A stretch of 64,000 bases of DNA. It comes from Volvox africanus. Taxonomy: Eukaryota > Chlorophyta > Chlorophyceae > Chlamydomonadales > Volvocaceae. Positions 13,388 through 23,806 of this stretch are shown piece after piece. Within the stretch, counting starts at the first letter, position 1. Every line of letters begins with the position of its first letter. The position numbers and the translations under genes are program-made. Where the stretch lies: contig BSDZ01000101.1 in NCBI GenBank assembly GCA_030268105.1, positions 186,001 to 250,000 on the forward strand. The letters run 5' to 3'. The notes beneath the pieces were generated by a model. The model worked only from the letters and a program-made list of their open reading frames with translations. It was not told the DNA's origin and ran no database searches.

Positions 13388-15051
13388 CATTCCGCATGCA
13401 CCAGCGGCCCATCCCCATACCCTCATCCGTACCCACGCGCACAGCATCACCTACGTACATACATACCCACCGCTAAAGCTACAGCGCCCACACACCATCC
13501 TGCTCGATATTCAATCCAAGCATGCTGAAGTCTCATGTCTGACCGGGACGAAGCACAGCGCGCGCAGGGAGGGAGGTGTTGTATCCCTCTTCACTGCTCA
13601 TGCACTGATCTGCATGTCTCAACATGAAGTGCCAATGATGATGCGCTCACGCAACAAGACAAACGCATCATGATGAGATTCAGGGACAGAGGAAGACTTT
13701 AGGAGGAGTGAAAGAGTCACAACTTCCGATCCAAAATATGAGATGCGGACGTGATGGCTATCGGAGCGGAGTCCAGGCTGTTGTACCACGGTTCGATCGC
13801 TGCCCATGCAGAGGTAGACTCGAGTCCACCGAGGTATGAGCAGACATGGCATACACAAACGAGTGTGACATATACGCGTATATCTAACTTGATTAACATT
13901 CCGCACCGCTACTTGTGGCATCGCGCTGTCAGTCACGTACGTTTGACTTATAGTCAACATCGATGCACGACACCATTATGGCATAATCCATCAAGTAATA
14001 ATATTCGATATATTATTACATCATTCGTAGCATGGATAGGGCGTGCACACGGGTATGCGGTGATCGCGATGGTTCGTCGGCAACCAAGTATCAATATTCG
14101 GACTTCCGCACCTTGCATACGTTGTAACTGTATGCGACAATCCCATGATTTATGCGACAATCATAAGAACACTTTGAAAGTCCTCACACTTGGGATCGGG
14201 ATCCAGTGTGACTTGTACTGCACATCAGCATCGTGAGCATGATAGGTGCGAGGACGGACTAGCAAACGTGTCACCCATATTTGCACGCGGTGTATAGTGT
14301 CAATATCAAGACTTCCCGGCATTTATGCAGTGTGAATGGCGGAATATCAATATTCCGCCATTGTGTAGCTTAACCGCCATTGTCGTCACTACGATCATAT
14401 CTCTTTCACACCATGACACTTATGCCTTCGTGACCATGGTGTAGATAGCATTAGTATTATTAATCAGTATAAGTCTACGTGCGCTCTAAGATAGTTATTC
14501 CGTGATGCGTACGCCAACTTGCCTTCACACAATATCTTGCACCTTGAGTCGCACTTCTCACACTGATGCATCGATCATGGATGTAAGCATGGATGTAATA
14601 ATATAGCAAATGTTGTGGCGCACTTATCAAATTACGCCAATTATTGCCAAGCAACTACGTATGCCGGTTTGGTCCGCACATCATCAGATGTATATGCTGC
14701 AATATTGGTTATGCTGGCAGCGCCACACGCTTGCAACACCAATGTCGCCATGGAAATGATATTAAAAATTATAAGTATTTAAGTTATAATAATATGATAA
14801 GCTTGATTGATTGCGACCATACATTGTACATGTGTGTACTTCAAGGTGTGCATGGATACATGTATGGCCAGTCTGCGCCTGTGTAATGAGAATGTGAGGT
14901 ACAGGTGTGTACATGTAGAAGTGATGAGTAGTCATGTTTCATGTTGGATGACAGTGGGTTTTGAAGTGGGATGTGAAGTCGTTGTTATGCAGGTCTCGCA
15001 AACAGGTCTCGACGACAACTCTCCGCGGTGCCCTCCTCTTCACTCCGCGAG

Positions 15052-15124
15052 CGAGCCTACCAGGGATCGAACCTGGAATCTCCGGTTCCGCAGACCGGCG
15101 CATTATCCATTAAGCCATAAGCCC
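15052..15124 (-). tRNA. tRNA-Arg with anticodon GCG (unit 9)
   Basis: Last GCG copy (G34 at window 15091), with T23 D-stem mismatch. It is the last tRNA gene before the retrotransposon, which begins 1332 bp away on the 5' side of this gene. Confidence 0.92.
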
Positions 15125-16450
15125 CATTCCGCATGCACCAGCGGCCCATCCCCATACCCTCATCCGTACCCACGCGCACAGCATCACCTACGTACATACA
15201 TACCCACCGCTAAAGCTACAGCGCCCACACACCATCCTGCTCGATATTCAATCCAAGCATGCTGAAGTCTCATGTCTGACCGGGACGAAGCACAGCGCGC
15301 GCAGGGAGGGAGGTGTTGTATCCCTCTTCACTGCTCATGCACTGATCTGCATGTCTCAACATGAAGTGCCAATGATGATGCGCTCACGCAACAAGACAAA
15401 CGCATCATGATGAGATTCAGGGACAGAGGAAGACTTTAGGAGGAGTGAAAGAGTCACAACTTCCGATCCAAAATATGAGATGCGGACGTGATGGCTATCG
15501 GAGCGGAGTCCAGGCTGTTGTACCACGGTTCGATCGCTGCCCATGCAGAGGTAGACTCGAGTCCACCGAGGTATGAGCAGACATGGCATACGCAAACGAG
15601 TGTGACATATACGCGTATATCTAACTTGATTAACATTCCGCACCGCTACTTGTGGCATCGCGCTGTCAGTCACGTACGTTTGACTTATAGTCAACATCGA
15701 TGCACGACACCATTATGGCATAATCCATCAAGTAATAATATTCGATATATTATTACATCATTCGTAGCATGGATAGGGCGTGCACACGGGTATGCGGTGA
15801 TCGCGATGGTTCGTCGGCAACCAAGTATCAATATTCGGACTTCCGCACCTTGCATACGTTGTAACTGTATGCGACAATCCCATGATTTATGCGACAATCA
15901 TAAGAACACTTTGAAAGTCCTCACACTTGGGATCGGGATCCAGTGTGACTTGTACTGCACATCAGCATCGTGAGCATGATAGGTGCGAGGACGGACTAGC
16001 AAACGTGTCACCCATATTTGCACGCGGTGTATAGTGTCAATATCAAGACTTCCCGGCATTTATGCAGTGTGAATGGCGGAATATCAATATTCCGCCATTG
16101 TGTAGCTTAACCGCCATTGTCGTCACTACGATCATATCTCTTTCACACCATGACACTTATGCCTTCGTGACCATGGTGTAGATAGCATTAGTATTATTAA
16201 TCAGTATAAGTCTACGTGCGCTCTAAGATAGTTATTCCGTGATGCGTACGCCAACTTGCCTTCACACAATATCTTGCACCTTGAGTCGCACTTCTCACAC
16301 TGATGCATCGATCATGGATGTAAGCATGGATGTAATAATATAGCAAATGTTGTGGCGCACTTATCAAATTACGCCAATTATTGCCAAGCAACTACGTATG
16401 CCGGTTTGGTCCGCACATCATCAGATGTATATGCTGCAATATTGGTTATG

Positions 16451-16455
16451 CTGGC
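16451..16455. repeat. Target site duplication, left copy (CTGGC)
   Basis: CTGGC precedes the left LTR and is repeated right after the right LTR at 23929-23933. An uninterrupted unit has this CTGGC once (TTATGCTGGCAGCGCC), which proves a clean 5-bp duplication as made by a Ty3-type integrase. Confidence 0.97.
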
Positions 16456-17280
16456 TGTTGTACCTCTCGTTCGCGTTTGCTCATGAGTATCTGCACGTCT
16501 GGAGACTATCGACACCGATGCGCGAGCACTTGCAAGTACAGCAAGGCAAGCGAGAGCAAACAGAGACAGCGGAAGACTTCAAGACGAAGAGAGATATAAC
16601 TTACGGTCTTACAGATCGGAATGATGCAATGGACGAAATCGCCGTCAGCGCCGGAAGTAAGCAATCATCACGCGGCGGTGATCAGCGAAGTTCAGGCTTT
16701 AGCTCGGGCTAAGTAGGATATCGTATAGCAATAGTAATGTAGAACACACAAGTGTTCTCCGGTATCGAATGTCTTATCTAGCTTAGCCGTCCTCGCATCT
16801 GTTATACTCGCAGCATCGCAATGCCGTACGATTCACATCAGGAGGCCGATCCTAGATGTGACAACCCTACTGCGTCTAGGCGATGTCTACGTATAACAAC
16901 GTATAAGCCTTTCCGGCATTCGCATGATGCAAGGGTCCGGATAACGATATCCGGTTGCAGGGCATGCATCGCGACAAGTGCGGCGCTCTCAACGTGTGCT
17001 TTAATGAAGTAATATTATATCAGATAATATTACTTATCGTTTCATAGCACGAGCATAATGCGCACTTCAATGATTCGGTCATTCATGCATGCTAGGCGGA
17101 TTTGCCATGATGCGATGTCGCGATGGATCAATGACAACATGCCAGATGCATATATAAATGTATGCGAATACATTTACATCATGCAGATTCATTCATATGT
17201 AATGCGTTCATCACAAAGCACTTCGACTCATAGGATCGCGTCGACCTACGCGTCGATGGGAAATGAACCGTAGCACAACA
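16456..17280 (-). repeat. 3' LTR (825 bp)
   Basis: Begins TGTTGT and ends ACAACA, a perfect 6-bp terminal inverted repeat with the usual TG...CA ends. I found no difference from the other LTR at 23104-23928. It contains a 12-bp-arm palindrome at 17007-17035 and smaller dyads (AGAACAC/GTGTTCT near 16740; CCGGATA/TATCCGG near 16936). ATTAAA on the element strand at 17005-17000 could serve in polyadenylation, but this is weak. No protein gene is credible here. Confidence 0.96.
17007..17035. promoter_or_regulatory. AT-rich palindrome in the LTR
   Basis: Arms AAGTAATATTAT and its exact reverse complement (12 bp each) are separated by 5 bp (ATCAG). The same dyad lies in the other LTR at 23655-23683. 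It may be a factor-binding site or an RNA hairpin; the role is unknown. Confidence 0.6.
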
Positions 17281-17285
17281 ATTAT

Positions 17286-17295
17286 CCCCCCTCCC
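17286..17295 (-). other. Polypurine tract (plus-strand DNA primer)
   Basis: On the element strand this reads GGGAGGGGGG, followed by ATAAT and then the 3' LTR. It is the only long purine run next to the LTR and is in the expected place for priming second-strand synthesis. The 5-nt gap to the LTR is slightly longer than usual. Confidence 0.85.
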
Positions 17296-17339
17296 GTATG
17301 CAGCGTCCTCGCTGCATCATACAGCATCGACTGCAGGGG

Positions 17340-20300
17340 TCATTGGGCTTGTGTGGCACGTTTGCGGGCTTCTTCGAGCAGGGGTTTCATGTCCTGTGAG
17401 AAGTTGCGTGCCGGTTCCCATGAGTTGTGCTCGTCGGTATACCCTGTCCACTTAACCAAGTACTCGTGTACTGTTCGCTTACGTCGGTGTCGGCCCACAC
17501 GACGCGCGCGATAATCTAACACCCGCTCCACATCGTAAAACTTCTGTTTACCAGCGATCCAGGTCTCGGGAACTGGTTCGATCGCTGCGGGGGCATTAGC
17601 AGGCTCAGGGACGGGTTCCGTACCACGATACGGACGAACAAGCGATACGTGAAACGTGGGGTGAATGGTCATATCAGTGGGCAATGCAAGCTCCACAGCC
17701 ACATTCCCAACCATGCGCATGACAGGATACGGACCAATCCAACGGGGTAAGAGTTTTCGGGATCCGTCGGCCAAGGAACGCAAGTTCTTGGTGCTTAGCA
17801 ACACGAGTTGCCCCTCCGAAAACGTCACATCCTGCTTGGATTTGTTGTAGTATTCCGTCGTTCGTTGCTGCGCCGCGTCCAAACACGACTTCGCGTCTGT
17901 GATTCGGGACATAAAAGACTTGGCAAAAAGTTTAGCAGCAGGCACGTTCACTTCCAACTCACGCCACACGGGTAGCGCGGGATGAAACCCGTAGTTAAGA
18001 AAGAACGGACTTTTGCCTGTAGAGCGGTTAACAGCGTTGTTAAGCGCGAATTCTGCCGCAGTCAAATATGTATCCCAAACAAGTGGTGTGCGACCAGCAT
18101 AATTGCGCAACATATCACCCAACGTGCGGTTTGTGCGTTCGGTTTGACCATCAGACTGCGGGTGGTACGCTGTGCTCAGGTTGACACGCATGCCAACTAG
18201 CTTGCAGAGCGCTTCCCAAAACTTAGACGTGAACTGTCCACCGCGGTCCGAGATCACATTTTTGGGAATCCCGTGTAACCGAACCACATTATCGAAAAAC
18301 AAACGTGCGGTTTGCTCAGCCGTGCAGGATGATGTACATGGTGCTAGGTGGACCATCTTAGTCAGACGATCGACCATTACGAACACCGCATCGTATCCCC
18401 CCTCAGTTTTGGGCAGCGCGACTACGAAGTCCATGGAAACACTTTCCCAAGGCGCATCCGGGACAGGCAACGGTTGCAACAACCCATGGCCCTTACCGGA
18501 CAAAGCCTTATTGCGCTGGCACAGACTGCATGTCTGGACGAAGTTCGCCGCATCGTTAGCCAAACGAGGCCACCAAAAGGAACGTTGCACCAAGTCGATC
18601 AATCGCTTGCTACCAGGGTGTCCTGCTAACGGGTCCTCGTGGAACCGCGCAAGGATGTCGTAGCGTAGCGCGTCGTCGTTCGGAACAACGATTTGCGTAG
18701 CTGCACCCTCCGTCCGTAGCCAAAGGCCATTCTGCTTGCGAAGGTTTTCTACATTAGCCGGGTCCGCGAACCAGGCGTCTGCGTTGTAGGCAACCTTCAA
18801 CCGCTCCGCGAGGTCCGTCGCGATCGGAACCTCCTCGCTACGCGGCCGCACGACGGGCGCTGCCAAAATTGCAGCGTGTAGCGACGGATGTCGACTGAGA
18901 GCATCGGCAATATTCAATTTACCAGAAATATACTCCCAGGTGCAGTTGAACCTAGCTAGATATTCCATCCACCTAGCTTGACGGCGGTTCAACGTCGGAA
19001 CGCTTTGCAAAAACGTTAGGGGCTTGTGGTCAGTCTTTAAAGTAAACGGGCGTCCCTCGAGGTAACAGCGCCATTCCTTTAAAGCATGCAGTACGGCCAG
19101 AAGCTCCTGTTCCCCGGTGGTGTAGCGAATCTCCGCACCAGAAAACTTCTTACTCGTGAAGGCGATCGGTCGCCCTTCCTGTAACAATACAGCGCCGCTT
19201 CCAAATATTGAGGCATCAGACACTACCTCAACACGAAATGGCAACGAGTAATCGGGGAATGCAAGGGTGACATCTTCGGCAACGATCCGTTTGAGCTCTT
19301 CGAATGCCCGCTGGCATTGCGACGTCCACGACTCGAGCGAAACGAAAACGCCTTTGCGAGTTAAGTTAGTAAGCGGGGCCGCAATGATGGAATATTTTTC
19401 AATGAACTTCCGGAAATAATTGGTCAAGCCAAGGAACTTACGCAGCTCCGTGAGGTTCTGAGGCGCGGGCCAATCGCGAACCACGGCGACCTTCCGCGGG
19501 TCCATCTTCACACCGGTGGCCGACACAATGTGGCCCAAATATTCCACCTGAGGCTGCGCCCAAAAGCATTTGGCGCGTTTAGCAAACAATTGCTCCCGCC
19601 TCATAACGTCGAGCACGAGCCGAAGATGCTCCAAGTGCTCCTCGCGCGTTTTAGAATATACCAAGATGTCATCCAGGTAGCAAACAACGAACCTGTCGAT
19701 AAACGGCCTAAACATTCGGTCCATAACCGCCTGAAACGTCGCAGGGGCATTAGTCAAACCAAACGATAGGACCGTATACTCAAAGTGACCGAAGGGCGTC
19801 CGAAAAGCGGTTTTCGGGATATCAGAGGCAGCGATGCGAATCTGATTGTAGCCCTGTTGTAAGTCAATTGAGGAAAAATAAGCCGAGCCCTTCAGCTTAT
19901 CCAACAGGTCGTCAACGCGTGGCAAAGGGTAGCGATTTTTCACCGTATTCGCATTTAAACCCCGGTAATCGATGCACATGCGCAAGGTCCCATCCTTCTT
20001 ACCGACAAACAAAATCGGTGCAGAATACGGGGATGTGCTGGGGCGTATCATACCCTTCGCGAGTAAATCCGTCACCTGGCGCTTTACCTCGTCCAGTTCC
20101 AATGGACTCAACCTGTACATTGGCCGGGCCGTAGGCTGCGCTCCAGGCATGAGAGGGATTGTGTGATCAACAGGACGCATAGGTGGTAGCCCAGGGATAT
20201 CTTTAAAGACGTCCTCATACTGCGACAGTAGGGCCTCAACCTCAGGATCCACAGAAATCTGCGCGGTGGTGACACAACAGCTCACCCGCGGCCTTAAAAG

Positions 20301-21401
20301 CAGTCCGTGGGCACCCTTCCGTAACAAACGGACGGCCTCCTTACGCCCGACTAGCTCTGGTTCGATTCGCGCGGCCATTGCGGTCACAGCGAAATTAACC
20401 ATAGGCACCGCCTCAGTTTCGCCCCCCTTTGGTGTGACATGTTCGAACGACAGGAAAGGTACCTTAATCGACAGAGTACCCTTGCACATATGCAGGGTTG
20501 CGGTCTCCATGTCGATGCGCGCGCGGTACTGTCGTAATGTCGACGACCCCATTATGTACGGTGCAGTCTCTGCTAAGCCCTGCAGCACGTACGGCCGGGT
20601 CACAACACGCAAAGGGCCTAACGATAGGCTAAGGGTAATCCTGCCCACGATGGGATGCTTACCCCCGTCAGCAAGGGTAACCTGTGTACAATCAGACGAC
20701 TCTGGGGACAACCCCAGCGCATTCACCTCTGCGACAGAGATGAAGTCGTCACTGGCACCGGTGTCAACAAGTGCCTTCAGAGTACGGCCATTCAAACCGA
20801 TCTGAACCACAGGGACACGGTTATCTACGAGCGACTGCCCAGCAGACAACGTCAGTGCACTTAGGGCGGGTCCATAACCAACGGCACCCCCGTCAGGAGC
20901 TTCGTACCAAACGTCAACCGAGTAGGATAGGTGTGGCCACGGAGCCAGCGTACCCTCCCGATCCACACCATTAAACAAAACGGTGCCCGGCTCGAACCGG
21001 TGGACATGCCGCATACCCCTTAACAATGCCTCTGCCTTGCGCCGACAGAAAGCAGGGAGTAATACACATGCGGCAGTGCCTGGATATTGACGCCTACATC
21101 TCCTGTATATGGCCAACTGTTCCGACATCTCACGCAGAGACGAGGGGATGAACAAAACCACGTGGTTAGACAGATCGATAGACGACAGGGGACGGCGAGG
21201 TGTAAACAAATTACACAACGGGTCGAAGCAGAGAAGTCCCGTGCGTCCGTCAAGCGTGATGCGTCGCGCAATGACTCGCTCGATGTGTCCAAGTACACAA
21301 GGCAACAATGCCTTAACGGCTGGCCGTAAGGATGACCACCGACCACGCGTTAGTTCAGAAAACCCAGGTAGAGCCCCCTCCGCAGGAACCCGGGCAAGCC
21401 C
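17340..21401 (-). CDS. pol: Pol polyprotein (protease, RT, RNase H, integrase, chromodomain)
   Basis: The frame is open for 1353 codons from the base after the gag UAG to a TGA. It is in phase with gag and its first ATG is only at 21128, inside a domain, so it is most likely made by UAG readthrough as a Gag-Pol fusion. Residues are counted from the UAG. At about 59-170 lies an uncharacterised module resembling a degenerate Dam-type methylase. The aspartic protease has DTGAS at 213-217. Reverse transcriptase spans about 425-611, with D513 and YLDD at 575-578. RNase H has D729, E764, D791 and D833. The integrase zinc finger is H921-X6-H928-X29-C958-X2-C961 and its core is D991, D1052, E1088 (D-35-E). 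GPY/F follows near 1221-1225, then a chromodomain at about 1288-1347 with cage-type W1318 and Y1321. No stop or frameshift breaks it. It copies and integrates the element; the chromodomain probably guides it to methylated H3 (family knowledge). Confidence 0.96.
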   Translation of the reverse strand, partial: GLARVPAEGALPGFSELTRGRWSSLRPAVKALLPCVLGHIERVIARRITLDGRTGLLCFDPLCNLFTPRRPLSSIDLSNHVVLFIPSSLREMSEQLAIYRRCRRQYPGTAACVLLPAFCRRKAEALLRGMRHVHRFEPGTVLFNGVDREGTLAPWPHLSYSVDVWYEAPDGGAVGYGPALSALTLSAGQSLVDNRVPVVQIGLNGRTLKALVDTGASDDFISVAEVNALGLSPESSDCTQVTLADGGKHPIVGRITLSLSLGPLRVVTRPYVLQGLAETAPYIMGSSTLRQYRARIDMETATLHMCKGTLSIKVPFLSFEHVTPKGGETEAVPMVNFAVTAMAARIEPELVGRKEAVRLLRKGAHGLLLRPRVSCCVTTAQISVDPEVEALLSQYEDVFKDIPGLPPMRPVDHTIPLMPGAQPTARPMYRLSPLELDEVKRQVTDLLAKGMIRPSTSPYSAPILFVGKKDGTLRMCIDYRGLNANTVKNRYPLPRVDDLLDKLKGSAYFSSIDLQQGYNQIRIAASDIPKTAFRTPFGHFEYTVLSFGLTNAPATFQAVMDRMFRPFIDRFVVCYLDDILVYSKTREEHLEHLRLVLDVMRREQLFAKRAKCFWAQPQVEYLGHIVSATGVKMDPRKVAVVRDWPAPQNLTELRKFLGLTNYFRKFIEKYSIIAAPLTNLTRKGVFVSLESWTSQCQRAFEELKRIVAEDVTLAFPDYSLPFRVEVVSDASIFGSGAVLLQEGRPIAFTSKKFSGAEIRYTTGEQELLAVLHALKEWRCYLEGRPFTLKTDHKPLTFLQSVPTLNRRQARWMEYLARFNCTWEYISGKLNIADALSRHPSLHAAILAAPVVRPRSEEVPIATDLAERLKVAYNADAWFADPANVENLRKQNGLWLRTEGAATQIVVPNDDALRYDILARFHEDPLAGHPGSKRLIDLVQRSFWWPRLANDAANFVQTCSLCQRNKALSGKGHGLLQPLPVPDAPWESVSMDFVVALPKTEGGYDAVFVMVDRLTKMVHLAPCTSSCTAEQTARLFFDNVVRLHGIPKNVISDRGGQFTSKFWEALCKLVGMRVNLSTAYHPQSDGQTERTNRTLGDMLRNYAGRTPLVWDTYLTAAEFALNNAVNRSTGKSPFFLNYGFHPALPVWRELEVNVPAAKLFAKSFMSRITDAKSCLDAAQQRTTEYYNKSKQDVTFSEGQLVLLSTKNLRSLADGSRKLLPRWIGPYPVMRMVGNVAVELALPTDMTIHPTFHVSLVRPYRGTEPVPEPANAPAAIEPVPETWIAGKQKFYDVERVLDYRARRVGRHRRKRTVHEYLVKWTGYTDEHNSWEPARNFSQDMKPLLEEARKRATQAQ

Positions 21402-21404
21402 CTA
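21363..21404 (-). promoter_or_regulatory. Gag-pol readthrough site: UAG plus downstream stem-loop
   Basis: The gag stop UAG (21404-21402) is followed in frame by open pol sequence. After a 7-nt spacer (GGGCTTG), CCCGGGT (21394-21388) can pair with ACCTGGG (21369-21363) in a 7-bp stem with one G-U, closing an 18-nt loop. The spacing resembles the murine leukaemia virus UAG-spacer-pseudoknot arrangement, where UAG is also followed by GG. I could not establish a pseudoknot by eye. Confidence 0.7.
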
Positions 21405-22637
21405 TTTCGGCTGAGGTACAAACGGCGGCATTAGAGGGCAATCCTTCGTAGAATGGCTCTCCGCACACCGTAGACAAACGTTGGCCAATTTTCGACGCTC
21501 GAATTCGGAACGATTGCAATTCCATTTTGGCATAAATGTGTCGTCCGTACGAGTACGCTTCGCGTTGGGGTCGGAACGCTGTGCGGCTGCCGACGACGGC
21601 GCACCACCACGCTTCCTGTTCCTAGCTGGGTCCGAGCTCGGACCTGCTCCTCCTGTACCACGGACACCCGAGCTAGCGCCCCCGCGCGCCTTGCGCTGCC
21701 CGTTGCCGCGTCGCGTCGCGGCAGTAGGCGTGGGGCGGGTCGCGCCGAGGTCCTGGTCGAGAGCTACAGCTTCCCCAAGCGGATCCTGCACTTGCACGGC
21801 ATTTGCACGAGGGGCAGACTTGACTTCTTCCTCGCCGGCAAGAAGTCGTATCTCCGCGCCCTTAGCAAAAGCGACCAACGCGTCATACGACTTGATCTGC
21901 GCTCCAACCAAGTCAGTGGCGCACCATTTAGCCAAAAGTTTCGTTAGGCCTCGCCTAAACCAAAAGACACGCTCAGATTCGGTGAGGTCAGCAATGGGAG
22001 TCACAAGTGCTTCGAAGCGTGACTGGTACGCAGGTACATTTTCATCCCGACGCATGTGGTAGCTACCCGCTGCCAAAACGTTACGAGCTTCCACATCGCG
22101 TGCTTGAACCTCAGTAGCGAATCGTGCGAGCAAAGCGGCGACTAACTCGTCAAAAGTATAGCTGCCCCGGGCGTTGGTCCAATTGCGATACCAGTCCTTC
22201 GCTGCGCCCTCGAGGGTGTTACCAACGAAGAGACACCTGATACCGTCATTGTCGCCACCATGAACAGCTTGGAGGTACTTTTTAGCGTCACGCACGTACG
22301 CACGAGTTGCATCGGCTATGCTATGCCCTGGTGTCTTGTCGGTCAGCGAAATATTGAGCCTAGGAACGGGAATCGACAATCTCATCACCTCAGGGATGTC
22401 ATCATGCCCTCGAGCTTGAGGTAATGGCAGAACCCTTGGTCCAGCAGTGTTGTCCATATTCGTGTTCACTGCTGAATGCGGCACAATTAAGTGAGCAGGG
22501 GTCTGAAGGAAAAGGGGCTCTTGAGTGGCTCGCGCGCCAACAGTCTCAAGACCTCTATCCGGCGCTCTAGCAGCTACAACGAAATCGGGTTGGCTAGCTA
22601 GGCTAGTGTGCGGCGTATCGTCGTGTTCCGCGGACAT
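21402..22637 (-). CDS. gag: Gag polyprotein (capsid and nucleocapsid)
   Basis: 411 residues from an ATG at 22637 to a UAG at 21404-21402. Residues 1-85 are low in recognisable structure. About 100-265 look like the retrotransposon Gag/capsid domain, with the typical helical pattern around a conserved W149-Y150 and the Y204/F208 to F225-W226-F227 region. About 270-370 is a basic, Gly/Ser/Arg-rich linker typical of nucleocapsid. A zinc knuckle follows at C388-X2-C391-X3-H395-X4-C400; the canonical spacing is CX2CX4HX4C, so one residue is missing between the second Cys and the His. Gag assembles the virus-like particle and packages the element RNA. The ATG is the first of this frame downstream of the leader, and the phase is the same as pol. 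Confidence 0.93.
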   Translation of the reverse strand: MSAEHDDTPHTSLASQPDFVVAARAPDRGLETVGARATQEPLFLQTPAHLIVPHSAVNTNMDNTAGPRVLPLPQARGHDDIPEVMRLSIPVPRLNISLTDKTPGHSIADATRAYVRDAKKYLQAVHGGDNDGIRCLFVGNTLEGAAKDWYRNWTNARGSYTFDELVAALLARFATEVQARDVEARNVLAAGSYHMRRDENVPAYQSRFEALVTPIADLTESERVFWFRRGLTKLLAKWCATDLVGAQIKSYDALVAFAKGAEIRLLAGEEEVKSAPRANAVQVQDPLGEAVALDQDLGATRPTPTAATRRGNGQRKARGGASSGVRGTGGAGPSSDPARNRKRGGAPSSAAAQRSDPNAKRTRTDDTFMPKWNCNRSEFERRKLANVCLRCAESHSTKDCPLMPPFVPQPK

Positions 22638-23103
22638 GGAGCACGAAACGATACCCTAGTTTTGCGTAATAGAAGCCGACTTCTATCGCAAAGGCAAGAG
22701 TACAAAGCGACTCGGTGAGCCTACCGACAGTACTCTTGAGAAGATTCAGCAAACTCAGCAAGTAATTGCCCAGCTGAGTCCTGATCTCCGTAGTTTGAGC
22801 AATGAGAGTCGCCAACTGGTCCGGACGAACGCCGGTCTCAGTCGCCGCGGCAAGCAATGCCGGTGCACTGAGATTACCTGCGACTCAGAGCGTACACTTA
22901 CACAACAAGTGCAGCAATCTAAGCAAAAGCAATTAAACAATTACAAACCGGAAGCGGCGGCGTCCAAAACGGCGCGGCCTAAGTCTTCGGCAAAAGTATC
23001 TAGCGGTCCTCGTGGTTCGTCGCTGGAACTCGCCATAGAAAGAACCTACTTCCGATTAGACAAAGAGAGACAGTTAGGCAACGAACCTGTCTCGATACCA
23101 AAT
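22638..23103 (-). other. Retrotransposon 5' leader
   Basis: 466-nt stretch between the 5' LTR and the gag ATG. It holds the primer binding site at its start and presumably the RNA packaging signal. An open frame of 84 codons (22603-22857) overlaps the gag start in another phase, but it begins with TTG and shows no known domain, so I do not call it a gene. Confidence 0.8.
23083..23100 (-). other. Primer binding site (tRNA primer for minus-strand DNA)
   Basis: Three nucleotides after the 5' LTR, the element strand reads TGGTATCGAGACAGG, starting with the TGG that pairs with a tRNA CCA end. The implied tRNA 3' end ...TCGATACCA has U72-A73, hence an A1-U72 pair, a hallmark of eukaryotic initiator tRNA-Met, and is similar to the plant initiator PBS TGGTATCAGAG. 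It does not match the tRNA-Arg of the surrounding array, whose PBS would begin TGGCGAGCC. Confidence 0.75.
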
Positions 23104-23654
23104 TGTTGTACCTCTCGTTCGCGTTTGCTCATGAGTATCTGCACGTCTGGAGACTATCGACACCGATGCGCGAGCACTTGCAAGTACAGCAAGGCAAGCG
23201 AGAGCAAACAGAGACAGCGGAAGACTTCAAGACGAAGAGAGATATAACTTACGGTCTTACAGATCGGAATGATGCAATGGACGAAATCGCCGTCAGCGCC
23301 GGAAGTAAGCAATCATCACGCGGCGGTGATCAGCGAAGTTCAGGCTTTAGCTCGGGCTAAGTAGGATATCGTATAGCAATAGTAATGTAGAACACACAAG
23401 TGTTCTCCGGTATCGAATGTCTTATCTAGCTTAGCCGTCCTCGCATCTGTTATACTCGCAGCATCGCAATGCCGTACGATTCACATCAGGAGGCCGATCC
23501 TAGATGTGACAACCCTACTGCGTCTAGGCGATGTCTACGTATAACAACGTATAAGCCTTTCCGGCATTCGCATGATGCAAGGGTCCGGATAACGATATCC
23601 GGTTGCAGGGCATGCATCGCGACAAGTGCGGCGCTCTCAACGTGTGCTTTAATG

Positions 23655-23683
23655 AAGTAATATTATATCAGATAATATTACTT
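23655..23683. promoter_or_regulatory. AT-rich palindrome in the 5' LTR
   Basis: Second copy of the 12-bp-arm dyad at 17007-17035. It lies about 245-275 nt into the LTR in the direction of transcription. Confidence 0.6.
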
Positions 23684-23798
23684 ATCGTTTCATAGCACGA
23701 GCATAATGCGCACTTCAATGATTCGGTCATTCATGCATGCTAGGCGGATTTGCCATGATGCGATGTCGCGATGGATCAATGACAACATGCCAGATGCA

Positions 23799-23806
23799 TA
23801 TATAAA
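23799..23806 (-). promoter_or_regulatory. Possible TATA element of the LTR promoter
   Basis: TTTATATA on the element strand (TATATAAA on the plus strand), about 122 nt from the start of the LTR. It is in a plausible U3 position, but the motif is equally readable on the other strand and no transcription start is known. Confidence 0.25.

Larger units (their letters stand above)
1..16455. repeat. Left part of 1737-bp tandem array (tRNA-Arg satellite)
   Basis: About 9.5 head-to-tail copies of a 1737-bp unit; position 1 recurs at 1738, 3475, 5212, 6949, 8686, 10423, 12160, 13897 and 15634. Neighbouring units differ by only a few substitutions. Unit map using the first copy: paired direct repeats TATGCGACAATC at 235-246 and 255-266; a 28-bp palindrome at 439-466; an AT-rich stretch with AAAAA near 868-872; paired CAGGTCTCG at 1094-1102 and 1107-1115; a tRNA-Arg gene on the minus strand at 1156-1228; a short TACA microsatellite near 1293-1307. 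I see no protein gene in the other 1.66 kb. Open frames of 60-161 codons recur in every unit, but they overlap on both strands, one runs antisense through the tRNA, and none shows a recognisable domain. The array continues past the left edge of the window. Confidence 0.97.

Noticed and set aside
20266..20805. Plus-strand frames of 60-190 codons across 17.3-23.2 kb
   Set aside because: They are antisense shadows of pol, gag and the leader.
21308..21308. TTG at 21308 as the start of pol
   Set aside because: The frame is open for 31 more codons back to the gag UAG, and a non-ATG start is not needed if readthrough occurs.
22603..22857. 84-codon minus-strand frame in the retrotransposon leader
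   Set aside because: It starts with TTG, overlaps the gag start in another phase and has no known domain. I cannot distinguish it from chance.
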